From the NCBI GenBank assembly GCA_033807695.1, contig CM066304.1, positions 124,001 to 188,000 on the forward strand: a stretch of DNA of 64,000 bases, given 5' to 3'. This document shows positions 22,362 through 34,659 of the stretch, piece by piece. The first letter of the stretch is position 1. The number at the start of each line of letters is the position of its first letter. Source of the DNA: Daedaleopsis sinensis (lineage: Eukaryota > Basidiomycota > Agaricomycetes > Polyporales > Polyporaceae). The position numbers and the translations under genes were made by a program. The notes below the pieces were generated by a model. It was not told the DNA's origin, did not search any database, and was given only the letters and a program-made list of their open reading frames with translations.

Positions 22362-23118
22362 CTAGACATCGGCGTAGAAGACAGACTGCGTATATTGCTC
22401 CTCAGTGCTGCCTTCCTTGGTCATGAGGATCTCCTTGACCTATGCATAATTGGGTCAGCGACGAGTACACGAATGCGATGGTGAACCGTGACTAACCTCT
22501 GGTGGGGGGTTCAGACCGAGTGCGTGAGCTCGCTCCCATCGTTCGAGGCGAGAGATGCCGACGCACGGACCATACTCGTACGAGCTACAGAAGCGCTACT
22601 AAGCATATATGCGGCGCGGGGACGTAGAGTATGCGTCGGGCACTCACAGATCAAAAACCCGTAGGATATGGTCGATCATGGTCTGCCCCTTGCCATGCAC
22701 TACCATCCGACGACGTCCATGTAAGCCGCTTATAACACAGTCGGCGCATACAGAGACACTCACCTGGCTCTATGTTCCCCATCTTGTTGCGAACCTCGCC
22801 ATACAGCTTCCTCCATCGTTTGTCTGAAGTGGCCAGCCGCTCCCGTGCAGGCTCAACCTTCTGCACAACTTCGTCCTCCTCACTGTCCTCGTCCTCGTCC
22901 GGCCGGGACACCGCCCGAGTCTTCTGTTCAGCAGTCGCTACTAGCCGACGTCTCTTCGCGACCTGTACGTCCAGTTCATCCTCGGAGCTGTCTGAAACGA
23001 GGATAGTTTCTGGGTTTGAGGACGCTCGAGTGGGCTGTTTGCGAGGCTTTGCGGCTGTCTTCCCAACAGTCGCTGAAGTGGTCCTCTTCGACGCAAAAGA
23101 TAGTTTGCCTTGCTTCAT
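22362..23118 (-). CDS. POLD4: DNA polymerase delta subunit 4 (POLD4/Cdm1-like)
   Basis: The small accessory subunit of replicative polymerase delta. Four exons: 22764-23118, a short second exon ending DHILRVFDL, 22497-22584 and 22362-22439. The N-terminus MKQGKLSF is a PIP-box-like PCNA-binding motif (Q..LSF), followed by an acidic/basic disordered stretch with SDSSEDELD and KRRR, probably nuclear. The C-terminal domain carries the family hallmark YGPCVGISRLERWERAHALG followed by NPPPEVKEIL. All donors and acceptors agree in phase. The last residues QYTQSVFYADV end at a TAG. Human p12 and fission yeast Cdm1 have the same order of PIP box and C-terminal domain. Confidence 0.9.
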
Positions 23119-23309
23119 TACTTCAGGGTTCTTGGATGATTGGCTGGGGAGAAGGTTATGGTATGTAGTAAGTGGGTGCAGGATGTGCGTGAGTTGGTCT
23201 AGAGACTATAGTATATAGTACGTATAGAGTCAGCCTCACGATGTCATCTAAACGCGGATAATGGCCATACTGCACTTGTTATGTGCAATACGTAGCTGCT
23301 CATTACATC

Positions 23310-23383
23310 GGCCGACTAGCTCAGTTGGTTAGAGCGTGGTGCTAATAACGCCAAGGTCGTCGGTTCGACCCCGGCGTTGGCCA
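23310..23383 (+). tRNA. tRNA-Ile (anticodon AAU)
   Basis: A 74-nt cloverleaf. Acceptor arms GGCCGAC and GTTGGCC pair over seven positions, with discriminator A. The D-arm contains AGCTCAGTTGGTTAGAGC. The anticodon arm TGGTG-CTAATAA-CGCCA puts AAT at positions 34-36. The T-arm GTCGG-TTCGACC-CCGGC is intact. There is no intron. The internal A and B boxes look canonical. Confidence 0.97.
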
Positions 23384-23387
23384 AAAC

Positions 23388-23393
23388 TTTTTC
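23388..23393 (+). terminator. RNA polymerase III terminator
   Basis: A run of T residues starts a few nt after the 3' end of the tRNA, the normal Pol III stop signal. Confidence 0.7.
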
Positions 23394-23591
23394 TTCAGCT
23401 GGAGATCACAGCTAGTTTCGCCTACTTGCCATTATTACCACATTGCACTGTGTCTCTTTCCCACAACTAACTCGACGACAAACAGCGTAATATCATATAG
23501 CAGGCAACAATTGATCCTCAATCAGCAGCGATGTACGAAAGCCACGCAAATAACGCACATGTTCATACAGTTGCAGAAACTCCCTCTGAAT

Positions 23592-26500
23592 TCACTCGAC
23601 GTCCGTCATGGGACTATCAGCACCCATCGCAGCTGGCACGAGATCCACCCCTGCGCTGACTCTTGTCGAAGGCAGACTCGCTGATGACTGACCATTGCTA
23701 TGCATCATCGCCGCCTCGTCTTCCGCCTCCATCTCCGCAAGCGCATCCCTGATGCCGAGGTCCGCTGTGTGAGCTATTTGGCCATATCATCAGTCAAGGT
23801 TGCGGTGCTCACTGGTACGCATTTCTGCACTCGGTGCGCCGGGTGCTGTTGCGCCACCGTTGGTAAGTGCTAGACGGCGCAAGCATCTGTGCATCAAGGG
23901 CTGCAAGTGTATCCGTCAGCAAAGGAACAGTAACGTGAGACACTGGACGGCGTATGGAAGGAAAGCAGGCATCGTAACGAGCGATTCGGAAAGGCGACAA
24001 GTGGCGGCATCCAGAGGGGCCATCAGGGGTCGATGAGCGTACATCCTGACTTCATCGGGTTTTCCGCATGATCCCTCACGACATCCCAGTCCCGTCATAT
24101 CTCCACTATGGGTACTCACCTTCGTCCTCGCCGAGATACCGCATGTTTCTGAGCTTCACCCATGCCCTAAGCGACGTTGAAACCTGATGTCAGCGCGCAA
24201 AGCCGTGTGCGATACGAGGGCGCACGCACCATTTGTGGGCAGCACTTTTCTCGTAGAACCGCACGACAACGTTCGTCGGGTCGTCGAGGTTGGGCGCGCG
24301 CGCGCGGATGGCCTTCGGAATTTCCGGGTCGTTGTTCTCAAAGACGACCGCCGGCCACCACGGATACGACTCTGTGCGGGGTTGGTCAGCGCCGACGATG
24401 GGACGTATCGGTCAGTGTGTGCTCACCGACTTTGGCCCATACTACATGAGATGCGAGATGGGAAGATTGTCAGGAATGTACGGAGCGAAGCACAGAGAAT
24501 GCTACGTACCTAGTGTCCCGCCTTCGACCCGTTCGCGGGGACCCAGAGTGATCATTCCGGGTTCCTCGGCTACTGGCGGTCTTACCTGCACTATTGTGGT
24601 AGGTCCGGGCGCCGATGATGATATAACTGGAGCAGGTACAGAAACAGCAGGAGGTTTGGGTACAGGTGGATGCGGAGGAGAAAGTGCGGGTGCAGGTGCA
24701 GGTATGGATGACTGAGCAGGTACTGGGATCGGTGCAGGAGGCTTCGTTGGACGTGGAGCTGCAGCCACGGATACAGGTGTCGCAGCTGCGAGGACAGGGT
24801 TCGCAGGGGCAGGAACAGGCGTCGTAGGAGCAGGAGCGGGCGTTGCGGACGCCAGAACAGGCGTCGCAGGCGTAGTGATGCCAGGTGAAACAGGCGGCGT
24901 AGAGACAACAGGTGTTGCAGGCGCAGAGATGAGCGATGCTTGGCTCGGCCGCGGCTTCACGACAGGGCGGGGCACTACCTTCCACTTAGGCATGGGAGAC
25001 GGTGTCGCAGTGTGCGTCGATATTGGCCTTGGGGTCGGCGTATGTGGCGGTGCCCGCCGTGGCGCCACCGATGGCCCAGGTGTTGACACAGACACGGACG
25101 CGGACACGGATGAAGGTTTCATTGCCTTCAGTGCAGCAGACACAGACGCAGTCGCAGAAGACGATGCAGGCGCAGGCATCGGGACGAGCACAGGGACAGG
25201 CGTGCGCGCGCGGGGCGGGGGGACGACCGGCTGCGGCTCGTCCTCGAGGTCTGATAGGTCGGTCAGGTCAGAATCGACGTCCATCGCATCATCGCCGATG
25301 CCCCGCTCACGCCGTTGCGCAGCGGCGGCCTCGGCAGCGGCGGCCTCGTGCGCGGCGAGCCGCTCGGCCTTCCTCCGAAGGTATTTCTCGCGGCGTATGG
25401 AAGGCGTGTCGAGCTCCTCGATGATGATGATCCGTCGAGGGCCACGGTCGGGCTCTGGCTCTGGCTCTGGCTCTGACTCGGGCGGGGGTGCTGCCTTCCC
25501 CTCGGGTTCACGTTTTCGTTCGACGTGTGGGACGGTCTCCGATCCCGTTGCAAGGTCTGTCTGTAGTTCTGACTGCGGCGGAAGCTCAGGCGGGGATCGC
25601 GGCTCATCGGCGGCCGCGACAGCTGCTGGAGATTCCTCTTGAGCTGTCTCCTGAACGGCTGGTGGGACTTGCTCTTCATGACCAGTATGGGGCGGCTCTG
25701 GAGGTACGACGTCAATGACCGATTCCTCGACACGAGCATCCTCATTCTCAGTAGCTACGGGTTCGTCAACCTCCATGGGTACCACTTCGGGAATTGGCGG
25801 CTCTTCACTGACGACCGACTTCGACGGCGTATTCGAGCCCGACACGGACGGAACATCGGGTTCCGGTTCATGTTCAGTTCCAAGTGCCGGCTCTGTTTCT
25901 GATGGTCTCCGAGTGTCTGCTGGGGGAGATGATCGCTCTGGAGGTTCGGGATGCTCCTCGAGGCCGCTCTCGTGTATCGGACCAGTTTCCACTACCGGAT
26001 CAGCTGTGAGAGGCGCTGTAGGTCGAGGCTCTGCAGGTTGTGATCCCTCTGCATGTATCAGGGGTGCTGGCGAACCGCTATCACCACTCGACAGGGCGAC
26101 AACTGCTTCGGTTATCTGGGGTTCCGGAACGATGGTAGCTTGCGATGCTGGTGGCGGCACGCCGGGAGGCTCTGGTTGCGGAGGCTGAGGGGTTCCAGAA
26201 GGCCCGGGCTCAACCTCTGCGGACACTGACGGGTCCTCGGCGTGCGGTGATGCCTCAGATGAGTCTGGCACAACGCTAGTAGTGGACAAACGCGTCTTGT
26301 CGTGAGCTGTATTCGCAGTGAGTCAGATTACCTGCATCACAACAGAACATCACTTACAAGTTTTGACTCGTTTCCTCGGTGGCGGTGGCGGCAGTCTCTC
26401 TACCGCGACCCTTCCTCCGCGCTTATGCTCAGGGGGGAGAATCCACCCGACTTCGAACATCTTGAACGACTGTCTGCTGTCCACGTCCTCGACGAGGTCC

Positions 26501-29421
26501 GGCGGGGGCAGCACCGTCGACTTCCGCGGCTTCCGCGGCTTCTCCTGCGCACCGGCAGCCGGGGGTACGGCAGAGGACGAGGGACCAGGGACAGGGTGCT
26601 CGGCTTCAACCTCGGGGGTCTGGGACGAGCCCGTCACCTCCGCCTCGAACGCCGCGGCGGCCGCGATGGCGGACCGAGTGCGGGGCGCGCGGAAGCCGGG
26701 AGAGGCGTCGAGCGCGAGCTTACGCTCCAGCTTCTTGCGCTCGAGGAAAGTCTTGCGGTCAAGCTTTGGTTTCGTTCTTGGCGGTTTCTGGGGCTTCTCG
26801 CGCACGGCGCGGGGCGGAGGCTGGGGTGGCGCGGGCGGGCGAATGAGTGGAAGTTCGTAGTTGAGAAGGGATTCCGTTGGGTTCGTGGTAATGATGATGT
26901 CGGTATCTCGCCGGATGCATTCTTCGGAGACGAGGAGATCGAGGATGTGGAGGGGAGGTTCGAGGTCACCAACAGCGGGGAGAACCGGAGGTGTTGGGGA
27001 TGCAGTTGGTTGAGGGCTAGTCTCCATTTGCGGTTTTTCGTCGACAGGTTCGCCGGCGTCGGCTATGAGTTGAGGTAGCCCCAGGTTCGCGTTTGAGTCA
27101 CCGAAGATAGGTCGAGGACGCCCGAGTTTCTCGTCAAGTTTCTTGAGCTCATACTCGATAGAGCTTTGCAACCGCACTGCGGTCTTGTAGATCTGCGTAT
27201 TTGGCTGATTATAGGCCATAGCGTTGTTGATGACTAGGTAGATATCGCGCTACAAAATATATCAGTAATGTAAGTCAACTTGATGCATGTTCTCGAACAA
27301 TCACTTTGAACTCGTCGAGATCAAGGTATTCATGCCTATCCAACTTCTGGTCAATTGCGTCCCACCACATGGGAGTCTTGATGATGTCGTAGTAGTCAGG
27401 GACGTCTGCCTTGTTGACGGGCGATTTGAAGTACCCCGTACGATCGACCCTATGTTGGAAAGATGAGATGCGTAGACTTCACAGAACACTACGGGTACTC
27501 AACGCACGAGATGATGTTCTCAAACGTGTACCTCATTTCCGCTTCGTGTGGAAAGAAGAATTGACGGAGGACACTTTGGATAGCGTCAACTTGAGTCCGC
27601 TTGTATACCTCCCGCTTAACAATCTCTTCTGCGAGCTTCCGGAGCCGTTCGAGGTCGAGCCGCAAACGCTTCGTGTGCTGAAACCGACAGTCAGTCGCGT
27701 TCAATATAAATTATCATAAGGGCCCGTACGTCGAGTTTCATCGCTTTCTCTTCGTCCGTCTGCTGCTTGCTCCCCGAGAGCGCGGTCCATGGCTCGAGAT
27801 GCAATCGCTTGAGAAGCGGCGCCCCACGCCTCGCTTCACGCTTCAGACTCCAATACTTACATACCGAGTGTACGAATTCGGGTTTCTGTCGTAGCGGAAC
27901 CTTGGATATGTACTGCAGAATACGGTGCACGATGATCTTAGGAACTAATGGCGGCCCAGGCTTGTACTGCTTGTTGTAAGCGCGCATGGTCTTATTCGAC
28001 TTGGGGCTTGGATGGATGCCGTCACCGTCCCTGCCACCAGCCTGATTTGCTGCACGATGCATAGCAGCGCGAATATCCTGTTGCTCTCGCTGACGTTATT
28101 CGGTTAGTGGTCGTCTACAGCAGATGCGATCCCTGGGCAACAAAACAGCTTACCGGCAAGTGCTTCTCGCAGTAACATGCCAAAGTCGGTGCCTCGGACC
28201 CTTGGCTAGCCTTCATCGGCATCAAGAACTTCTCTCTCCTGGCACACGTTGCGTGAAACGCCGTAAAACAAGAGGTCTTGGTGCACTGTATGCACGCTCC
28301 GTATTTGACCTCGCAAATTGAACACCTCTAGAGCGTCTGAGTAAGAGGTAATACAGGGCTGAGCATGTGTTGCTAACCAATTTCCAACGCTGCTTCGAGA
28401 TTTTCTCGACGCCGTGGATAGGCTCCATGAACACCTCGTTCGCCACGCTCGTCTCAGGGATCCATATCGCACACAATAGGTGCACCCAGTCTCCAGAGAC
28501 TGTTTGCTTGAACGCACCGCCTTCGTTTGGGCATAGAATACAACTCTGACTCGCGTGAAAGGTGAGACAACTGAATCCGAGAACATCGGACACTACTCAC
28601 GACCGGGTTCTCTGGGGAAACGGTGCACTTCCGACATAGCCACTGGCCCTCAGGAATATAAGGCACGCCATAGCAGTCTTGTGATTGTTAGCCTCGCCAT
28701 GCGCGCGCAAACAACTGACAAATAGGACGCACCTTGGTGCACGGCAAGGTTGCACCCGTCACAGAATACTATCGCATTCGTGTTCTCTCCCTCGGAGTCA
28801 TCGCAGATCGCACAAGTCGAGTCTTCGGAGGGGAGAGCCATATCGGGTTTGGGGATATTCTTCGTCTAGCACAAAGTGCATGAACACACACGCGAAGTCG
28901 CGTGTGAGTCGAGGAAAACTCACCAGATCGAACCATTCCTTCTCAAGCCTGTCCATGACAATCTCGAATGCCTCGTAACTCGCTTTGTCCAGGCCCTGAT
29001 TCCACCGTTCCGAGTTCACCGCGTCCAGCCATTCCTGGTCTGCGGATGTGAGAGGCGTACGCGCGATTAGGAAACAAAGGACAAACGTACCTTGCTCGTC
29101 CATGTCGTACTCTACCTGAACTGCGAGGTCACTCTCGAGAGGCTCTAGAATGCATATAGGTCAAAGTCCACCGTCAGAGAAGGAAGTAAACACACCGATA
29201 TAACGAATGTAGTGCTTCGGTTGCTCAAAATCCGAGCCATCGTTGTCTGCGCAGTCTTCAGCCACTGATTAAAAACATACCGGCCTATAGAGCTCACATC
29301 CATAGGTTTTCGCAACATTATCGTATACGCCAGGGTTCTTCTGATTGAACTCGTCCGAGACTTTGACAAAAGAGACCTTCGGGATAGGGTTCGGTGCGGG
29401 GGAGGCGGCACCGCGCGCCAT
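23592..29421 (-). CDS. NTO1: BRPF/NTO1-like chromatin reader of the NuA3-type acetyltransferase complex
   Basis: A gene of about 5.8 kb with many introns and a product near 1,500 residues. Domains in order: an EPL1-like N-terminus with YRPV (from [12 protein letters not shown] at 29421) running through [15 protein letters not shown]; a PHD finger ([21 protein letters not shown] ... GQWLCRKC); an extended PHD ([14 protein letters not shown] ... [12 protein letters not shown] ... MEPIHG); a bromodomain ([21 protein letters not shown]) near 27.2-27.5 kb; a very long Pro/Ala/Thr/Ser-rich region (24.5-27.2 kb); and a PWWP domain (YPWWPAVVF ... VVVRFYEKS) near 24.2-24.4 kb. This is the BRPF layout; yeast NTO1 lacks the bromodomain and PWWP parts. 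It should read histone H3 and scaffold a MYST acetyltransferase in the nucleus. The last exon ends SPMTDVE. It shares a divergent promoter with ARP2. Exact exon joints in 27.2-29.4 kb were followed only partly. Confidence 0.92.
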
Positions 29422-29828
29422 GATGAGGAGATTCCCTGGCAGTAACACAGTGTTGCTAGACTGACTCCGAGCGTATAGGGATTGTAGGCACTATCGCCGT
29501 CGTCGACAAGATAGTGAGGGCTTTACAGACACGATGTACAAGATAGCAGCACCGACAGACTCAAAGTGATGACGCGTCGGTCACAGGTAAGCAGTGAGCA
29601 AGCAGAATAGGGTCCGACGGGGAGGTGTTGCCGGGTGTCGTGGTCGTGGTCGATGTCGAAGAGAGGCTCTCTGAGAGGCGCGTCGCCGACGCGCGACCGG
29701 CGCTGCCGTTTGGCGCCGGCGCGCCTCGCGGCTGCGCGCATTTCGGATTTCCGCACTCTGTATCTTCGACATCGACCTCCACGACGACCACGACGACTAC
29801 GACGACGTTCTCTCTCTCATTTTCTTTC
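29422..29828. promoter_or_regulatory. Divergent promoter of NTO1-like and ARP2 genes
   Basis: A 407-nt interval between two start codons in opposite directions. The ARP2-proximal half is rich in pyrimidines and CGACGA-type repeats; no TATA box is evident. This fits housekeeping genes. Confidence 0.5.
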
Positions 29829-31359
29829 GATGGACCCCTCAGTTCCTCTCGTCGTTGACAACGGTACCGGGGTCAGCTATCTCTCCATCGGTCCTCATAC
29901 TTGCACTCATCTCCCGCTCTCAGTTCGTGAAAGTAGGCTACGCCGGCTCCAACTTCCCAGAACATGGTGTGTGCGGGCAGCATAGGACGTTGTACGCCTA
30001 TCAATAACCGAGCGACGCCTCCAGTCTTCCCCTCCATCGTCGGCCGCCCCATCCTGCGCGCAGAAGAGCGCGTCGGGGGTTCGACGGTGATCAAGGACGT
30101 CATGTTCGGCGACGAGGCTGCAGAGAACCGCAACTACCTCCAGGTCACCCAGCCGATGGAGCACGGCATCATCCGCAACTGGGAGGACATGAAGCTCCTC
30201 TGGGACTACACCTTTGACGAGAAGCTCCGCGTCGACACCAAGGGCCGCAAGGTGCTACTCACCGAGCCCCCGATGAACCCCAAAGTGAACAGGCAGCGGA
30301 TGGCGGAGGTCATGTTCGAGCAGTACGGCTTCCAGGGCGTGTACGTCGCCATCCAGGCCGTGCTTACGCTCTACGCGCAAGGTGCGTCTCGGTCTCTCTG
30401 CGCTGCGCACGGTGTACGGCTGCATGTATAACTGCGGACCGCTCGCACCACAGGTCTCACAACTGGGGTCGTCGTCGACTCTGGGGACGGCGTGACGCAC
30501 ATCGTGCCCGTGTACGACGGCTTTTCGCTCCCGCACCTCACGCGGCGGCTCGACATCGCGGGGCGCGACGTCACGCGCTATCTGATCAAGCTGCTGCTCA
30601 TGCGCGGGTACGCGTTCAACCGGACGGCAGACTTCGAGACCGTGCGCGAGATCAAGGAGAAGCTGTGCTACGTGAGCTACGACCTCGACCTCGACACCCG
30701 GCTATCGGAGGAGACGACGGTGCTCGTCGAGAGCTACACCGTGAGTAGTTCAGCCACACATAGCGACTCGGTTCTCAATGTGCGTATGCGTGGTGTAGCT
30801 TCCAGACGGCCGCGTGATCAAAATCGGCTCTGAGCGATTCGAGGCGCCAGAATGCATGTTCCAGCCGCATCTAGTTGACGTCGAGCAGCCGGGAGTAGCA
30901 GGTATGCTCGCTCCCTTTGAATCCCGACTGGCGCGTTGCTGAAGCTGTGCTGCAGAAATGCTCTTCCAGACAATCCAGGCCGCAGCGGTCGATGTTCGCG
31001 CTGAGTTGTACAAGCACATCGTCCTCTCCGGCGGTTCAAGTATGTACCCCGGCCTGCCAAGTCGACTGGAGAAGGAGATGAAGCAGCTGTACCTCACGCG
31101 TGTCCTCAACGGCGACCCCTCACGACTGAACGTGCGTGACATCTCTCGCACTCTCGTTGCTTAAGCTAATCGTCTGTTTGGCGAGTAGAAATTCAAGATT
31201 CGCATCGAGGATCCTCCCCGTCGGAAGCACATGGTCTTCCTCGGCGGTGCGGTGCTCGCGGACATCATGAAGAACCGGGAGGAGTTCTGGGTGACGAGCG
31301 CAGAGTGGTTCGAAAAGGGCCCGGAGGCGTTGGAGAAGCTCGCCCGTGGCGCTAACTAG
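29829..31359 (+). CDS. ARP2: Actin-related protein 2 (Arp2/3 complex)
   Basis: A core subunit of the Arp2/3 complex that nucleates branched actin at endocytic patches and hyphal tips. It starts [14 protein letters not shown], then [14 protein letters not shown] after a 50-nt intron and [12 protein letters not shown] after another. Actin-fold signatures follow: [19 protein letters not shown] (phosphate loop 2), LDIAGRDVT, and [12 protein letters not shown] (adenosine motif). The end, [18 protein letters not shown], is specific to the Arp2 class. The product is about 390 residues, as in yeast and human, from about six exons. Every intron is short with GT-AG ends. Divergent neighbour: the NTO1-like gene. 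Confidence 0.95.
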
Positions 31360-31845
31360 AGGGGGAAGGACGCGAGTTGCTCAGAGGCATGCCGGGCATG
31401 CAGTTAAGCAGCAGACGGTGTAGCGACATCGACGCTACGAGCGCGGACGGTTTGGTAGTACTGTAATCATGCTGTAACACATCGAATTCATGGAACGATC
31501 AATCACCTACAATCACTCTATATCCGAGTCTGCGAGCATGGTAATTAAATACCCAGAGGAAAGTACTTACACAAACGAGTTGCGATGTACAGTCACCATG
31601 CTAGCATGATAGATATTTTCACTCCTCCTCCGACGTGCATGAGAAACATTAGTCTATTCGGCATACTATGTAAAAAATCCAGCGTAGTGTATGGTACATT
31701 TGCAGCGAGGTATGGTAGGCACCTAGTGAGCGGTGATGGGCGATTATAACAGGATACAGTTTGGGTGGTCGAAAGCATGGATAGAGCGGGGAAGGGCCAT
31801 GAAGGCGGTAGATAATATGCCGAGAATGAACGGGTGAGTGGACGG
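31360..31845. other. Convergent intergenic region
   Basis: About 486 nt of AT-richer sequence between the stops of ARP2 and the mitochondrial carrier. No gene visible. Confidence 0.4.
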
Positions 31846-33028
31846 CTATGTCATCCGAAGTGCAGCTTCATAGATGAAGAACATCACGGCCGCATTGGGG
31901 ATGACGCGCATTAAATGCGCACTGAGCCCACCGTATAATGAGTGCGCCCCTTCCTCTGCGATGACAAGGCGCAGTGTCTGCATGAGGCCCGTGTACTTGA
32001 GCTTTCCGTCCACAAGGGGCTGCCGTAGACGTGTGCGTAGCACCTACATATACCCGACAGTCAGACTCTTCGCCATTGCGCACACTAGTTTTGATGACGC
32101 ACCTCATGGGGATAAGTTATGAGCGACGCGACGCATTTCGCTGTCCCCGCACTCCCGATCATACCCACCCACTCCATCACACCTCCTTTCCTGTTCGTGC
32201 CCGCGGTGAGTCGCTTTAACCGCTCGTACAGCACCCACTGTATCGTGCCCTCGGTCACGCCCAGATAGCTCGCGCTCAGGCCCTTATAGAACCCCCGCAC
32301 GCCCTCCTCCCGCATAATCTTCCTGACCATCGCAACGGAGCCCCCGAAGAACGAACGCGCCCCAGCAATCTCGGGCCGATGCGCGTCGAGCTGGAGCCGG
32401 GTCTTGACGACCCATATGGGATTTGTCGCGGAGCCGGTCGCGATGCCCGCGAGTGCGGCCGCGGAGAGGTGCACCCACGAGTTCTCCTGGCCATTGTTAA
32501 AGTTGTTCGCGATGACCTGCTTGCCGTTGCCGTAGGTGAAGAAGTTGATCGAGCGAGCGGGGATGACGCCGACGAGGGTGGGACCGAGGCCTTTGAAGAG
32601 TGCCCGTGGAGACTCTACGCGGTAGATGTCCCTGTATAGCGATCCAGCATCAGGAAACGAGAGGGGCGGGTGTCGCATGCGTAGGAGAACGTACCGGATG
32701 ATGTGGACCGTCTCGACGAAGTGCCAGAGCAGGTTTCGCCGCGCTGTGACGGTTGCCACGCCGTTCGCCTCTAGTACAACACCACCGATATCGTGCTTAG
32801 CACGAAAGAGATCGGACTGCAACCGCGTCTTTACGACGTCGAACGGGCTCGTGACGATCGCTCCGCACATTCCGCCAAGTCTGTAGTAGCGTAGGCAATA
32901 AGTCAAAGCATCTCCGCCATCGTGTTGGCGTCCGGCACTCACCCGCCAGCGACGAAGTGATGCGCTGATTTTGCGGGCAGCCAGCCACTTTTGGAGGAGC
33001 CATCGACGGGCGGGGGAGTGTTGGCCAT
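31846..33028 (-). CDS. RIM2: Mitochondrial pyrimidine nucleotide carrier, RIM2-type (SLC25A33/36-like)
   Basis: A mitochondrial inner-membrane carrier with three repeats of about 100 residues. The three signatures are SPFDVVKTRLQ, TNPIWVVKTRLQ and TYPHEVLRTRLRQ. The variant second signature (PIWVVK in place of PxDxxK) and the SINFFTYGNGK stretch are typical of RIM2/SLC25A33-type carriers that import pyrimidine nucleotides for mtDNA and RNA synthesis. The start MANTPPPVDGSSKSGW at 33028 is followed by an intron before GGMCGAIVTSPFDV. The first repeat carries an insertion (KHDIGGVVLEANG), as in RIM2. The C-terminus ends FIYEAALRMT. Family is firm; the exact substrate is by homology. Confidence 0.92.
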
Positions 33029-33348
33029 GGGGAGAGGGGGAAGACCGGGAGCGGGGAGGTGGTGGACGAGGGATAGTAAGTCGACGCCAACGTATTCGTG
33101 GGGCCGCCGGCAAGGTCTAAAGTTTCTGAAGATAAGATAAGATAGACGCCTTTCCGCGAAGATGATTCTGACCTGCATCCAACTTAAACCTACCCATCTC
33201 CTCCTCCACATATTTTGCCTCCCCTCCTCGTTGACGTCTGCGTGTGCTAGCTGCTCGTATTATTCTGCGCAACATCTGGAAGCTTCGAAACACCAGAACA
33301 TACGTAACTACCACCTTAGCGGTGGCAACGGTGCCCCCCACCACTTGA
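33029..33348. promoter_or_regulatory. Divergent promoter of the RIM2-like carrier and RPC25
   Basis: A 320-nt interval between opposing start codons. No TATA box is obvious. Both genes serve nucleic-acid synthesis, so a shared promoter would be sensible, but nothing in the sequence proves it. Confidence 0.45.
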
Positions 33349-34659
33349 ATGTTTCAACTATCAATCATCAAGGTCGTGACCTATGTCTTTCGGTGTCAAT
33401 TCGCGCAGCTGACGGCCAGACACAGGATACTGTTGCTATCCAGCCAGCGCAGTTTGGCTTGCCGCCTGAACAAGCAATCAAGAACGAGCTCAACAAGAAA
33501 TACGCGAACCGGGTCTTGCACGATGTCGGCCTCTGTATATGCGTCTTCGATCTGGCCGAGGTAGGAGAAGGAAAAGTGAGATACGGCGATGGCTGTTTGT
33601 GGCACAAAGGTCGGTCAGTTCCGTCTTGTGAGCTAGGAGAAACAACCTACCGACCTGTCCAGCTAGCGGTCTTCCGTATGGTCGTGTTCAGACCATTCGC
33701 CTCCGAAGTCATCCTCGCAAGAGTCAAGTCGTCAGATGAAGATGGAGTCCGACGTACGTCTTTTGTTTCTCTGCCCGATTTCTTTACTCATGGTCGGATG
33801 TATCCAGTTACTGTGGGTTTCTTCGATGACATCTATGTCCCACTGGTTTATCTCCCGGAACCTAGTGCATTGTGAGTACGACTTTCCAAAACTTCCCGAT
33901 TTGCATGAACTATGCCCGCAAAGCCGTATAGAGACTTTCCTAGTCTCGTACAGATCATGCAGACGACAGGTCTTATACAGCCAGTGAATAACACCGCGGG
34001 CAACGAGCAATGTAGCAAGATCGCAAGCAAAGTCATCATGGACACATGGTGTTGGCACGCATGACATAACCTCACCCACATCGTTGACTTTAGTGCGCGG
34101 AACTCTGCTTGGTCTCTCGATTTCAGAATGGAACTCCAAGCTGTGTTCCGTGCTCTGGCCCTTGGGATGAGACTGCATCACAATATGTCCCATTGCGCCT
34201 GCCTTGGACATGGAACCGTTGTAGTTTGACAAGCCACCATGTGCTGACCTCTTGTCCGCAGCGATCCCAAGGAACGCTCGCATTTTTGGCTCCCAAATTC
34301 GGAATCCACCTCGTCGCACGAGCTCCTTGACTCTCCCTTGACAGACCGCATGTACATCGACACAGGCGATGTAGTCAGGGTTCGAGTCGAGTCAGACGAG
34401 TTTCACGATGACGAGCCGGGCCCACCTAAAGCCCACGAAGGTGTACAGCAAGCCAGGGACAACCGCCGGCCACCCTATACTATTACAGTGCGTATCTGTC
34501 CGAGCCATCGCATCTTGCTGTCCCGCAGCTAGTCTGGATCTCTCTGGCTGTTCCTCTGACCTGATACATTGCAAACTTTAGTGTTCGATGTCGGAACAAG
34601 GTCTCGGGCCTACGTCCTGGTGGCAGAACGCCGGTGTTGAGACAATGGACGAAGGCTGA
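33349..34659 (+). CDS. RPC25: RNA polymerase III subunit RPC25/RPC8
   Basis: The Rpb7-like stalk subunit of RNA polymerase III, which pairs with Rpc17 in initiation. Exon 1 is only eight codons (MFQLSIIK, 33349-33372). The 53-nt intron ends at 33425, and exon 2 reads DTVAIQPAQFGLPPEQAIKN and onwards, giving the SHS2 tip domain with NRVLHDVGLCICVFDL. The next exons carry VFRMVVFRPF and TVGFFDDIYVPL (the OB/S1 domain), MYIDTGDVVRVRV, and the C-terminal signature SMSEQGLGPTSWW. Phases agree at all joints. The intron from about 33872 to 34260 is about 390 nt, seven times the local norm. The length of about 220 residues fits the family. Confidence 0.92.

Noticed and set aside
33732..34319. A 195-codon minus-strand gene
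   Set aside because: It runs antisense through exons and an intron of RPC25, has no motif, and its codon pattern looks incidental.
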